Positions 1 to 7,519 of a stretch of 64,000 nt of DNA are shown here, piece by piece. Made by a program: the position numbers and the translations under genes. Under the pieces are notes generated by a model. The model saw nothing but the letters and a program-made list of their open reading frames with translations, was not told where the DNA came from and did not search any database. This DNA is from Blastocatellia bacterium (GTDB lineage: Bacteria; Acidobacteriota; Blastocatellia; UBA7656), in assembly GCA_035275065.1 (NCBI GenBank), contig DATENM010000140.1, positions 32,967 to 96,966 on the forward strand, written 5' to 3'. Position 1 is the stretch's first letter; the number at the start of each line of letters is the position of its first letter.

Positions 1-1
1 G

Positions 2-619
2 CGCCGCATCAATCGCTTCCTCGGCGGGCGGCGCGTCGTCATCGAATCGCTCGACCGGCTCGTCACCGATGGCCGATTGCCAAGGCTTTCCCTGCTCGAT
101 GTCGGCACAGGCTCGGCGGACATTCCCGGCGCGGTCGCCGACTGGTGCCGGGCTCGCGGCATCACCTCCAGCATCACCGCGCTCGATCTGAGCGAGCGCA
201 ATCTACGCATCGCCCGCTCGCGGCTCGGCATCAACGAAGACGTGCAACTGGTGCGCGGCGATTCGCTGGCGCTGCCCTTTGCCGATCACTCGGTTGACGT
301 GGTCACCGCTTCGCTCTTCCTGCACCACTTCGAAGACGCCGACGTCGTGCGGCTGCTCAAAGATTTCGCGCGGGTGGCGCGCCGCGCCGTCATCGTCAAT
401 GATCTGATCCGCCATCTGGTGCCTTACTGGTTCGCGCGATTGAGCGGGCCGCTGCTGGCGACAAGCTACCTGACGCGCTACGATGGGCCGGCGTCGGTGC
501 TGCGCGGCTTCACTGTGCAAGAGATGGCGACGCACGCCGAGCGCGCAGGCTTCCGGCAGGTGCGCGTCCGCCGCCGCTTTCCTTATCGCCTGTCGCTGGT
601 GGCGCGAGTCGCTGATTGA
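2..619 (+). CDS. Class I SAM-dependent methyltransferase (5' end outside window)
   Basis: The frame is open from the first bases of the window, so the true start lies upstream. The SAM-binding motif I (LLDVGTGSADIP) is followed by an acidic residue after the next strand (TALDLSERN) and a VVTASLFLHHF segment, the usual Rossmann methyltransferase layout. The next gene begins 12 bases after the stop and encodes an FAD oxidoreductase. This methyltransferase/FAD pair is commonly found downstream of type III polyketide synthases, so O- or C-methylation of an alkylresorcinol or pyrone-like product is a reasonable guess. The substrate cannot be read from the sequence. Confidence 0.85.
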   Translation, partial: RRINRFLGGRRVVIESLDRLVTDGRLPRLSLLDVGTGSADIPGAVADWCRARGITSSITALDLSERNLRIARSRLGINEDVQLVRGDSLALPFADHSVDVVTASLFLHHFEDADVVRLLKDFARVARRAVIVNDLIRHLVPYWFARLSGPLLATSYLTRYDGPASVLRGFTVQEMATHAERAGFRQVRVRRRFPYRLSLVARVAD

Positions 620-631
620 TTCCTTTCACTC

Positions 632-1840
632 ATGACCGTACACGACATCATCATCATCGGCGGCGGGCCTGCCGGAACGAGCGCCGCGATCACGCTCGCC
701 GGGCGCGGCGCTCGCGTTCTCGTGCTGGAAGAGAAGCGCATGCCGCGCGGCAAGCTCTGCGGCGAATTCATCACCCCCGAATCGTTCCCGACGCTTGAAC
801 GCTTAGGCGTCATGGGGTTGATGCTCGGCGCCGGCGCGCAGCGGCTGACACATCTGTCGCTCGTGGTGGCTTCGGGTAAGCGCGTCGAAACGCCGCTTTC
901 GGCGATGTCTGCAACGGCGGACTGGGCGATGAGTCTGAGCCGCGCGCGCTTTGATCAAATCCTCTTCGAACGCGCCCGCGCCATTGGCGCCGATTGCCGC
1001 GAAGGCGTAGCGGTCAAACAGTGCATCACCGAAGGCGGCCGGGCGCGCGGCGTCGAAGCGTTGTCGCTTGCTGATGGCCAGGTGGTGCGCTTTGAGGCCC
1101 CGTTGATAATCGATGCATCGGGGCGCAACTCGCGCTTGATGGTCAACCGCGATGAGCGCCGCGCAGGGCCGCGCGGCGCGCGCCTCTATGGCTTGAAAGC
1201 ACACCTCACGAACGTCCAGGGCATCAACGAACAGGTCGAGCTGTACTTTTTCCCGCAAGGTTATGGCGGGTTGTCCCTTGTCGAAGACGGGCTGGTGAAT
1301 CTCTGCTTCATTGCCGACGAGCGCAGCTTTCGCGCTGCCGGCGGCGACGCCGCGAAGATCGTCGAGCAAACCATCATGCGCAATCCGCTCGCGGGCGAGC
1401 GCCTGCGCGGCGCGGAAGTCGTCGGTAAGTGGCACAGCGTCGGCCCGCTCGTCTTCGGCCACCGGCGGCTTTCGCAAGGCGGCGTGCTGGCCATCGGCGA
1501 CGCTTCAGGCATGATCGATCCATTCACCGGCACAGGCATTCAGATCGCCCTGCGCACCGGCGAGCTGGCAGCCGAGGCGGTCACCGAGGCAATGAGTGAA
1601 AGCCGGGTCACGCCATCGTTGGATTTGTTCGAGCGCGCGTTGATGCATTACACCGAAGCTTACGGGCGCGAGTTCGGCACGCGCATGAAAGTCGCGGGCT
1701 GGTTGCGCCGTGTGGCGCTATCGCCAGCGGTCGCCGGCCCCGCCGCGAGGGTGCTTGCGTGGTCGCCGGCCTTGACGCGCCGTGTATTGCGCGCCACGCG
1801 CAGCGGCGGCCTGGCGTCAGTTTCAAGTTCGCAAGCCTGA
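632..1840 (+). CDS. FAD-dependent oxidoreductase, geranylgeranyl-reductase / hydroxylase-like
   Basis: 402 residues. The N-terminal dinucleotide-binding motif GGGPAG (about residues 10-15) is followed by a glutamate ending strand 2 (VLEE). A second FAD motif, GDASGMIDPFTGTGI, lies in the C-terminal half. This is the GR2/PHBH-type flavoprotein fold used by geranylgeranyl reductases and aromatic hydroxylases. It starts 12 bases after the methyltransferase stop, so the two are probably co-transcribed. A good intrinsic terminator follows. A tailoring oxidation or reduction of a polyketide or isoprenoid is likely. The exact reaction is unknown. Confidence 0.82.
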   Translation: MTVHDIIIIGGGPAGTSAAITLAGRGARVLVLEEKRMPRGKLCGEFITPESFPTLERLGVMGLMLGAGAQRLTHLSLVVASGKRVETPLSAMSATADWAMSLSRARFDQILFERARAIGADCREGVAVKQCITEGGRARGVEALSLADGQVVRFEAPLIIDASGRNSRLMVNRDERRAGPRGARLYGLKAHLTNVQGINEQVELYFFPQGYGGLSLVEDGLVNLCFIADERSFRAAGGDAAKIVEQTIMRNPLAGERLRGAEVVGKWHSVGPLVFGHRRLSQGGVLAIGDASGMIDPFTGTGIQIALRTGELAAEAVTEAMSESRVTPSLDLFERALMHYTEAYGREFGTRMKVAGWLRRVALSPAVAGPAARVLAWSPALTRRVLRATRSGGLASVSSSQA

Positions 1841-1868
1841 TCGCAGACTGATGTAAAACCCATAAGCG

Positions 1869-1902
1869 AAAGCCTGCGGTAATTTATGCCGCAGGCTTTT
1901 CG
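1869..1902 (+). terminator. Rho-independent terminator after the methyltransferase/FAD operon
   Basis: Perfect 11-bp stem (AAAGCCTGCGG at 1869-1879 with its complement at 1889-1899), a 9-base AT-rich loop and a short T run. It lies 29 bases after the stop codon. Confidence 0.8.
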
Positions 1903-1952
1903 AATCTTTGACACAAGCGATTCGCTTGCGTGTGTGGTCATCAGATAACCAT

Positions 1953-2018
1953 CGCCACGAAGGCACTAAGAATCACGATCTCTGTTTTGTTTCTTCGTGT
2001 CCTTGTGCCTTCATGGCG
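1953..2018. repeat. Inverted tandem-array element, CACGAAGGCAC type
   Basis: A left arm (1953-1978) built around CCACGAAGGCACTAAG is followed after about 11 bases by an imperfect inverted arm (1990-2018). The element sits between two convergent genes and could fold into one long hairpin. Motifs of this CACGAAG type are dispersed in many bacterial genomes. Here it has the same architecture as several unrelated-sequence elements elsewhere in the window. Confidence 0.6.
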
Positions 2019-2050
2019 CTTCCCCCGGTTCAACTCATTTGAAACCCGCT

Positions 2051-2332
2051 TTAGGGTATACGGTGCTGCCGGTCATAATACCGATAGTACCGCGGATGTC
2101 TGCGCGTTATGACCATGACTCTGCCGTCGCGCATGCGCACGACTCTGCCGTTGCGCATACGAAAAACCCGGGCGTGACGATGATAACCATCGTTGTCTAC
2201 GGTGGTGCGCACAACAGTGACGCGCCGGTGATGATCGTCCCGATCACGATCCCATCTCTGGCCGGCAAAGGCAAAGGTCGAACCCGCTAACAAGGTCAGC
2301 GATATGACTCCCGCGGATAGAAGTTTTCTCAT
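2051..2332 (-). CDS. Small secreted basic protein, His/Arg-rich
   Basis: 93 residues with a clear Sec signal peptide (MRKLLSAGVISLTLLAGSTF, cleavage near AFA-GQ). The mature part is rich in Arg, His, Asp and Tyr and has an internal near-repeat (RMRNGRVVRMRDGRV). An AGGAGGG ribosome-binding site lies just upstream on the minus strand and supports the start. No known domain is recognised. The charge pattern suggests an envelope or periplasmic protein that binds polyanions or metal, but this is a guess. Confidence 0.7.
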   Translation of the reverse strand: MRKLLSAGVISLTLLAGSTFAFAGQRWDRDRDDHHRRVTVVRTTVDNDGYHRHARVFRMRNGRVVRMRDGRVMVITRRHPRYYRYYDRQHRIP

Positions 2333-2613
2333 GATTTACCCTCCTGTTCTTTCACTCGCCCACGTCCACTTTGCCCAACTCAATAATTCGCAAGCCCTAT
2401 GCCAGGAAGGCTCCCGCGCCTCAGGGTGCCGTTGAGCCGCCGAACCACACGGGCTGTATGATCTTGGCGCGGCGGCGTGAATCATTTCGCTATCCGTCAC
2501 TCAAACCCGCTCGGCGGCGCGCGTCCGCGGGCCTCAATTTTTGGAACTTTGCGGCGTCCCGCGCGTGCGCAAACCTAGCATTAAGCAAAAAGACAAATTC
2601 AGGAGGGAGTAAA

Positions 2614-3657
2614 ATGCGCAAACGCTTTTATCTCTTTGTATCGTTATTCGCGGCGCTCAGCCTTTCGGTTGCGCTGGGCAGCGTCTTCGCCGCTCAGAAA
2701 GAGAAGGCAAAGGAAAAGACTCGCGCCCCGGAGGCGCAATCCAAAGCGGAAAGCGAAACGCCGCAGGTTTACACGATGTCCGGTTTCGCCGGCAGCGGCA
2801 GCTATCTTGGCGTCTACCTCGAAGAAGTCACGGCGGAGCGCGCCAAAGAATTGCGGCTCAGCGAAGAGCGCGGCGCCATCGTCAGCCGGGTGGTCGAAGG
2901 CAGCCCGGCAGAGAAAGCCGGCTTGAAGGAGAACGACTGCATCGTTTCGTTCAACGACCGGCGCATCGATAGCGTCGGCGAGTTGCAAAGGCTATTGAGC
3001 GAGACCCCCGCGGGCCGCAACGTCAAATTGGAAGTGGTGCGCGGCGGCAGCCGGCAAACGATCACGGCGGCGATGAGCAAGCGCGCGTCGAGCTTCGCCT
3101 ACGCCTTCAATGCGCCGGAGTGGAAGGGCCAGGCGTGGGCGCAGACTGAAGAAGGCCGCAAGCAGTTGGAAGAGAACCGCAAGCAGATGGACGCGTGGCG
3201 TAAACAGTATCAAGACCAGTTGCGCCAGCATCAGGACGAGTTCAGGTACCTGCCCAACTTCGGCGACTTCAACCTTGACTACAACGTTGATAGCTCCGGC
3301 CGCTTCGTCTTCTTCAGCGGCTCGCGACTCGGCATTGGCGCCGAATCGCTGACCAATCAACTGGCGGAATTCTTCGGCGTCAAAGACGGTCACGGCGTGC
3401 TGGTGGCGTCGGTCAAAGAAGAGAGCCCGGCGGCGCGCGGCGGCCTGAAAGCCGGCGATGTCATCATCGCGGTCAATGACCAGAAGATCGAAAGCGTCAA
3501 CTCGCTGGTCACGGCGCTCGCGGGTAAAGAAGGCAATGTGACCTTGAAGATCATCCGCAACCACGCCGAGCAGACCGTCAACGTGACGCTCGAAAAGCGC
3601 GACACGCCGCCCCCTGTGCGCCGCGTCACGACCTCGCGTCCGGTGCGGTCGGTGTAA
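2614..3657 (+). CDS. Exported protein with two PDZ domains
   Basis: 347 residues from the ATG that follows a strong AGGAGGGAG site. The upstream in-frame extension looks non-coding. A signal peptide (residues 1-27) and a short Lys/Glu-rich stretch precede PDZ domain 1 (about 64-155, YLGVYLEEV and GSPAEKAGLKENDCIV). A charged, Gln/Lys-rich, probably helical linker follows, then PDZ domain 2 (about 240-330, SPAARGGLKAGDVIIAVNDQ). The protein resembles the C-terminal half of DegP/HtrA proteases but has no trypsin-like domain. It is probably a periplasmic adaptor or peptide-binding protein. Standalone; its partner is unknown. Confidence 0.85.
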   Translation: MRKRFYLFVSLFAALSLSVALGSVFAAQKEKAKEKTRAPEAQSKAESETPQVYTMSGFAGSGSYLGVYLEEVTAERAKELRLSEERGAIVSRVVEGSPAEKAGLKENDCIVSFNDRRIDSVGELQRLLSETPAGRNVKLEVVRGGSRQTITAAMSKRASSFAYAFNAPEWKGQAWAQTEEGRKQLEENRKQMDAWRKQYQDQLRQHQDEFRYLPNFGDFNLDYNVDSSGRFVFFSGSRLGIGAESLTNQLAEFFGVKDGHGVLVASVKEESPAARGGLKAGDVIIAVNDQKIESVNSLVTALAGKEGNVTLKIIRNHAEQTVNVTLEKRDTPPPVRRVTTSRPVRSV

Positions 3658-3673
3658 CCTCGGAATAAAGCAC

Positions 3674-3806
3674 GTGACGCGGGAAGAGTGACGCGGGGAC
3701 GCGGCGACGCGGCGACGCGGTGAAAGGAAAGCAAGCGGTTAGCCTCCGTCTCTTTCCCTCGCCGCGTCGCCGCGTCTGCTTTCCCCTCGCCGCGTCGCCG
3801 CGTCGC
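3674..3806. repeat. Inverted tandem-array element, GACGCGG type, copy 1
   Basis: The left arm (3674-3729) repeats GACGCGG units (GTGACGCGG, GGGACGCGG, GCGACGCGG). The right arm (3751-3806) carries the complement, CCGCGTCGCCGCGTC, twice. The spacer is about 21 bases. A second copy with the same arms lies at 51426-51550. It sits between the PDZ gene and the potassium channel gene, both on the plus strand. Confidence 0.85.
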
Positions 3807-3867
3807 ATTTTCTCTACTCCCCTTTTCGCCCCTTCCTTGATAACATAAGGCGTCGGCTCGGTTCCTT

Positions 3868-4905
3868 ATGTCGCCCAAAAGAAAACTTCAACTCGCGCTC
3901 GGAGTCATCGTCGGCCTGATCGCCATGGGGACGATGGGCTTCAAGTTATTCTTGCCGACGCAGACCTGGTTCGAGTGTTTCTACTTCACGCTGATTACGA
4001 TCACCACCATCGGCTATAAAGAGCTGGATGGCATGACCGAGCCGGCGCGTTACTTCACGGCCTTTCTCATTCTCACAGGCGTCGGCAGCATCGGCTTTGC
4101 GCTGTCGGCGGCGGCCCAGGCGCTGGTCGAATTCGAGATGGTCACGCAGTTCGGAAGGCGAAGGATGTACAAAGACATTAACAAGCTGACGCATCATTAC
4201 ATCGTCTGTGGCTCGGGGCGCATCGGCTCTGGGGTGATCCGCGAGATTGCCCGGCGCGGCCACGATTTCGTCATTATCGAGAACGACGAGACGATTGCCG
4301 ACAAGCTGCTCGCTCAGGGCCATCTGGTGCTGATGGGCGACGCCACGAATGATGAAGTCTTGCGCGCCGCCGGCATCGAGCGGGCGAGCGGCCTGATCTG
4401 CGCCGTCTCGTCAGACCCCGACAACCTTTATATCACGCTCGCGGCGCGCGACCTCAACAAGACGATTCGCATCGTCGCCCGCGCCAACGAAGAGTCGGGC
4501 ATCCCGCGCTTGCTCAAGGCGGGCGCGGATAAAGTGGTGTCGCCGGCCATCACCGGCTCGAACCAGATGGCGCAGGTTTTGTTGCGTCCGGCCGTCGCCG
4601 ACTTCATGGAGATGGCGACCATGACCGAGCAACTTGAGCTGGAGATGGAGCAGATCGAGATTTACGACGGCTCGCCGTTCATCCGCCGCGCCTTGAAAGA
4701 CACCGGCATTCGCGCGGCGCTCGACATCATCGTCATCGCCATCCGCCGCCAGAGCGGCACGATGATCTTCAATCCCGCAGCCGACACGGTGATCGAACTG
4801 CATGACGCGCTGGTCGCCATCGGCAGCCATAACAGTTTGCTCGCGCTTGAGCGCATGGCCAATCCCGGCAGCCCCCGCGGCGCGGTCTTACAACACCGCC
4901 ATTGA
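3868..4905 (+). CDS. Two-TM potassium channel with RCK (TrkA-N/TrkA-C) domains
   Basis: 345 residues. Transmembrane helix 1 (about 8-30), a pore helix and selectivity filter (TTIGYKE, about 46-52), and helix 2 (about 60-85) are followed by an RCK domain with the Rossmann motif VCGSGRIGSGV. A C-terminal TrkA-C-like domain ends the protein. It should conduct K+ across the inner membrane under control of a nucleotide or ion bound at the RCK ring. The filter reads TIGYKE where the usual sequence is TVGYGD, so a Lys replaces the second Gly. No good ribosome-binding site precedes the ATG. Confidence 0.88.
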   Translation: MSPKRKLQLALGVIVGLIAMGTMGFKLFLPTQTWFECFYFTLITITTIGYKELDGMTEPARYFTAFLILTGVGSIGFALSAAAQALVEFEMVTQFGRRRMYKDINKLTHHYIVCGSGRIGSGVIREIARRGHDFVIIENDETIADKLLAQGHLVLMGDATNDEVLRAAGIERASGLICAVSSDPDNLYITLAARDLNKTIRIVARANEESGIPRLLKAGADKVVSPAITGSNQMAQVLLRPAVADFMEMATMTEQLELEMEQIEIYDGSPFIRRALKDTGIRAALDIIVIAIRRQSGTMIFNPAADTVIELHDALVAIGSHNSLLALERMANPGSPRGAVLQHRH

Positions 4906-4947
4906 TCGGGCGAGTTGATCTTTGAAGGCCGGGGAAGGACTGGCACG

Positions 4948-5862
4948 CTACACGGCACGCGCCGCGACGGTCAGCGTCGCGCCCTGCCCGGCGGCGCTCA
5001 TCAGGTAATCAAAGGGTCTGAGGAAGGGGATCGAAGCGAGAAAGGCGGCGCGCCCGAGCGCGCCCGCCGCCGGCCCGTAGAGCCGCGACTTCAGGCTCTG
5101 CCTGAGCGCGTGTGGGTTGTGGGCTTTCGAGTGAAAGCTGGTGCGATAAATCTCGAACCCGGTCGAGCGCAGCAAGCCCGCGAGCGTCGCCACAGTGAAG
5201 TGATAGCGGTGGCGCGGCACGTCGAGCGCGAACCAGTCGCCGCCGAACCAGCGCGCCTGATAGCTGGCGGCGTTCGGCACTTGCACAATCAGGGTGCCGC
5301 CGCGTTTCAGGATGCGCCGCGCTTCGACCATCTGCTCGCGCGGCTCGTTCGTATGCTCAAGCGCCGACCAGAAAGTCACCACGTCAAAGTATTCGTCCTC
5401 GCAGGCCGATGCGGTCAGCGTGCCGTTGAAGATGCGCAGCGGGCCGATGACGCGCTCGGCGGCGGCGGCAGCGGCGCGGCTAATCTCGACGCCGAACGGG
5501 TCCCACGCCTTCGGGTCGAGGGCGCGCAGGAAGAAGCCGGCGCCGCAGCCGACATCGAGCAATCGTCCGCTGCGCGGCTCGCACGCCGCCAGGAAACGGG
5601 TCTTCTCTGCCTGCGATTTGCGTATCCAGTCGAGCGACGGCTCGCCGCCCCAATAATCCGCGGGATAGAAATAGGCGAGCTCGTCGTCGCTCATCTCCGG
5701 CAGCGTGCGCAAGACGCCGCAGCCCTCGCAGCGCGCGATGGTAAAGGGGTGTTCCGAGTTGCGCAAGCGGTCGCGCGCCGTGTAGAGTTCGCGCGCCGAG
5801 GTTGCGCCGCAGATGCCGCAGCCGCGCGGCACGGGTCGGGGTTGTGACAGGGCGTTCATCAT
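4948..5862 (-). CDS. Class I SAM methyltransferase with N-terminal zinc-ribbon-like Cys cluster
   Basis: About 304 residues from the double-ATG start (MMNALSQ). The frame stays open further upstream, but that part overlaps the divergent gene. The N-terminal segment has CGICG and CEGCG pairs, typical of the zinc-binding head on sugar or C-methyltransferases. The methyltransferase core follows (LLDVGCGAGFFL, then FGVEIS and FDVVTFWSALEHT). The C-terminal tail resembles Methyltransf_12-type proteins acting on polyketide or nucleotide-sugar substrates. It is convergent with the potassium channel gene (42 bases between stops). Substrate unknown. Confidence 0.82.
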   Translation of the reverse strand: MMNALSQPRPVPRGCGICGATSARELYTARDRLRNSEHPFTIARCEGCGVLRTLPEMSDDELAYFYPADYWGGEPSLDWIRKSQAEKTRFLAACEPRSGRLLDVGCGAGFFLRALDPKAWDPFGVEISRAAAAAAERVIGPLRIFNGTLTASACEDEYFDVVTFWSALEHTNEPREQMVEARRILKRGGTLIVQVPNAASYQARWFGGDWFALDVPRHRYHFTVATLAGLLRSTGFEIYRTSFHSKAHNPHALRQSLKSRLYGPAAGALGRAAFLASIPFLRPFDYLMSAAGQGATLTVAARAV

Positions 5863-5924
5863 CTCGCATGAAAATTCTACCCCGCGAGATGGCAGGCAAC
5901 AAACGGATGGAGGTGAAACGCGCC

Positions 5925-6395
5925 ATGCGATTACGAATGCCGTGGGCAGCGCTTTTAATCGTCCTTCTCGCCGTCTTCGGGTCGGCAAAGCAACAGCGGC
6001 GCAAGTCGGATAGTGTAGCCGCGACGACAAAAGCCATTCTCGACGTTCTCAACCGACAGGTCGCCGCCTGGAATCATCACGACCTTGAAGGCTTCATGGC
6101 CGGCTACCGCAACTCTGAGAAGCTGTCGTTCTATTCGGGCGGCACCAAAACCTCCGGCTGGCAGCCGACGCTGGATCGTTACCGCAATCGCTATCAGAGC
6201 GCGGGCCGCGAAATGGGCCAGCTTGAGTTCACCGAGCTGGAAGTCGAGACGCTCGGCCCCGACACCGCTTTCGTGCGTGGTCACTGGAACCTGAAAATGA
6301 CGACGGGCGACCAGGGCGGGCTGTTCACGCTCATCTTTCGCAAGTTCGCCGATGGCTGGAAGATCATTCACGACCACACCAGCGCCGCGTCCTGA
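5925..6395 (+). CDS. Exported NTF2/SnoaL-like (DUF4440-type) protein
   Basis: 156 residues from the ATG preceded by GGAGGTG with 9-base spacing. Upstream in-frame ATGs lack such a site. A signal peptide or anchor (MPWAALLIVLLAVFGSA) precedes a cone-fold domain (VAAWNHHDLEGFMAGY, then TAFVRGHWNLKM and DGWKIIHDHTS). The domain is typical of the NTF2 superfamily, which ranges from enzymes to simple binding proteins, so function is unassigned. It is the first gene of a three-gene run; the cytochrome begins 5 bases after its stop. Confidence 0.8.
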   Translation: MRLRMPWAALLIVLLAVFGSAKQQRRKSDSVAATTKAILDVLNRQVAAWNHHDLEGFMAGYRNSEKLSFYSGGTKTSGWQPTLDRYRNRYQSAGREMGQLEFTELEVETLGPDTAFVRGHWNLKMTTGDQGGLFTLIFRKFADGWKIIHDHTSAAS

Positions 6396-6400
6396 ACACG

Positions 6401-7396
6401 ATGAAACCAGACACACGGATCAAGCTGGCGGCTCTACTGTTGGCGCTTGCCGGCTTCAAGCTAATCGCCGGGCCGAGCGTCGGGGCAGCGGCACAGCAGT
6501 TCGACCCGGCGGCCTGGGGCAGCAACCATGTCGGTAAGCCTGCGCCCGACCTTTACGGAGGCGACGAATGCCTCTTCTGCCATCGCGGCACGGTCGGCAC
6601 CGTCTGGCAGAACGATCCGCACTTCCGCGCCATTCGCGACAAGTTTCAAGGCGGTCACACGGCGACTGAAATCGAAGCGCTCGGCGCGCAATCGTCATTC
6701 AAGCAGGCCGCGCCTCAGGCTGACTTCATCCTCGGCCACCGCCGCGCCGCGCGCTTTCTGCGGCGCAACGATCACGGCGGCTTCGACCTGCTCAACGCCA
6801 CTTTGATCGATCCCAAACAGCCGCGCTTCGAGGCCCGTCGCCGCGCCGAGTGGGACGCGCAGAAGTTCGCCACGAAATGTATCGGATGTCACATGACCGG
6901 CGTTGACCCGGCGAGCCTGCGACCCTTTGAAACCTTTGTCGGCTGCGAATCCTGTCACGGCCCGTATGATGACCGCCACACCGGCGGCACCATCTTCATG
7001 CGCTTTGCGAAGAAGGCCAAAGAGACGCCACAGATGATCGCCTCGGCCTGCGGCAGCTGCCACCTGCGCGGCGGCGCGTCGCGTTCGACGGGCCGGCCTT
7101 TCGCGAATAACTTCGTATCGGGCGACAACCTCTTCAAAGATTTCGCCTTTGATTTTTCACATGCGGATGATGCCAATCTCAACGCGATGGACGCGCACAT
7201 CCAGCGCAACGTCCGTGACATCGTCTTGCTCGGGCGCGACAATCTGACCTGCCTGTCGTGCCACAAGCTGCATTCGACAGGCTCCGCCCTGCACCGTCGC
7301 CAGCCGAAGACCGATTACTGTACCGTCTGCCACAAGAATGAGCCGTTTAAAGAGCTGAAGCCGTACGAAGTTCACAGCGCCCTATGTGAATATTAG
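6401..7396 (+). CDS. Exported hexaheme c-type cytochrome
   Basis: 331 residues. A signal peptide (about 1-31) is followed by six CXXCH haem-attachment motifs: CLFCH (57-61), CIGCH (160-164), CESCH (182-186), CGSCH (217-221), CLSCH (284-288) and CTVCH (307-311). The uneven spacing and the CESCHGP sequence are like cytochrome c-554 / NrfH-related multihaem proteins. It should carry electrons in the periplasm or at the outer face of the inner membrane. It is packed between the NTF2-like gene (5 bases) and an exported-type amidohydrolase, which suggests a shared oxidative process. The exact redox partner is unknown. Confidence 0.88.
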   Translation: MKPDTRIKLAALLLALAGFKLIAGPSVGAAAQQFDPAAWGSNHVGKPAPDLYGGDECLFCHRGTVGTVWQNDPHFRAIRDKFQGGHTATEIEALGAQSSFKQAAPQADFILGHRRAARFLRRNDHGGFDLLNATLIDPKQPRFEARRRAEWDAQKFATKCIGCHMTGVDPASLRPFETFVGCESCHGPYDDRHTGGTIFMRFAKKAKETPQMIASACGSCHLRGGASRSTGRPFANNFVSGDNLFKDFAFDFSHADDANLNAMDAHIQRNVRDIVLLGRDNLTCLSCHKLHSTGSALHRRQPKTDYCTVCHKNEPFKELKPYEVHSALCEY

Positions 7397-7519
7397 CCGG
7401 CGGCTTTGCAGACGCCGCGCGTTTGTGGATAATAGTTACGGCTCGATCTCAAGTTCTCAAACACCAATCACCGTCAGCTTGTATGGCTCAAGGCTGAATT
7501 GCTCAGGAGGCAACCGTCT

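Noticed and set aside
4915..5847. Long open frame antisense to the zinc-ribbon methyltransferase
   Set aside because: It is a GC-rich shadow: the minus-strand protein has clear methyltransferase motifs, this frame has none.
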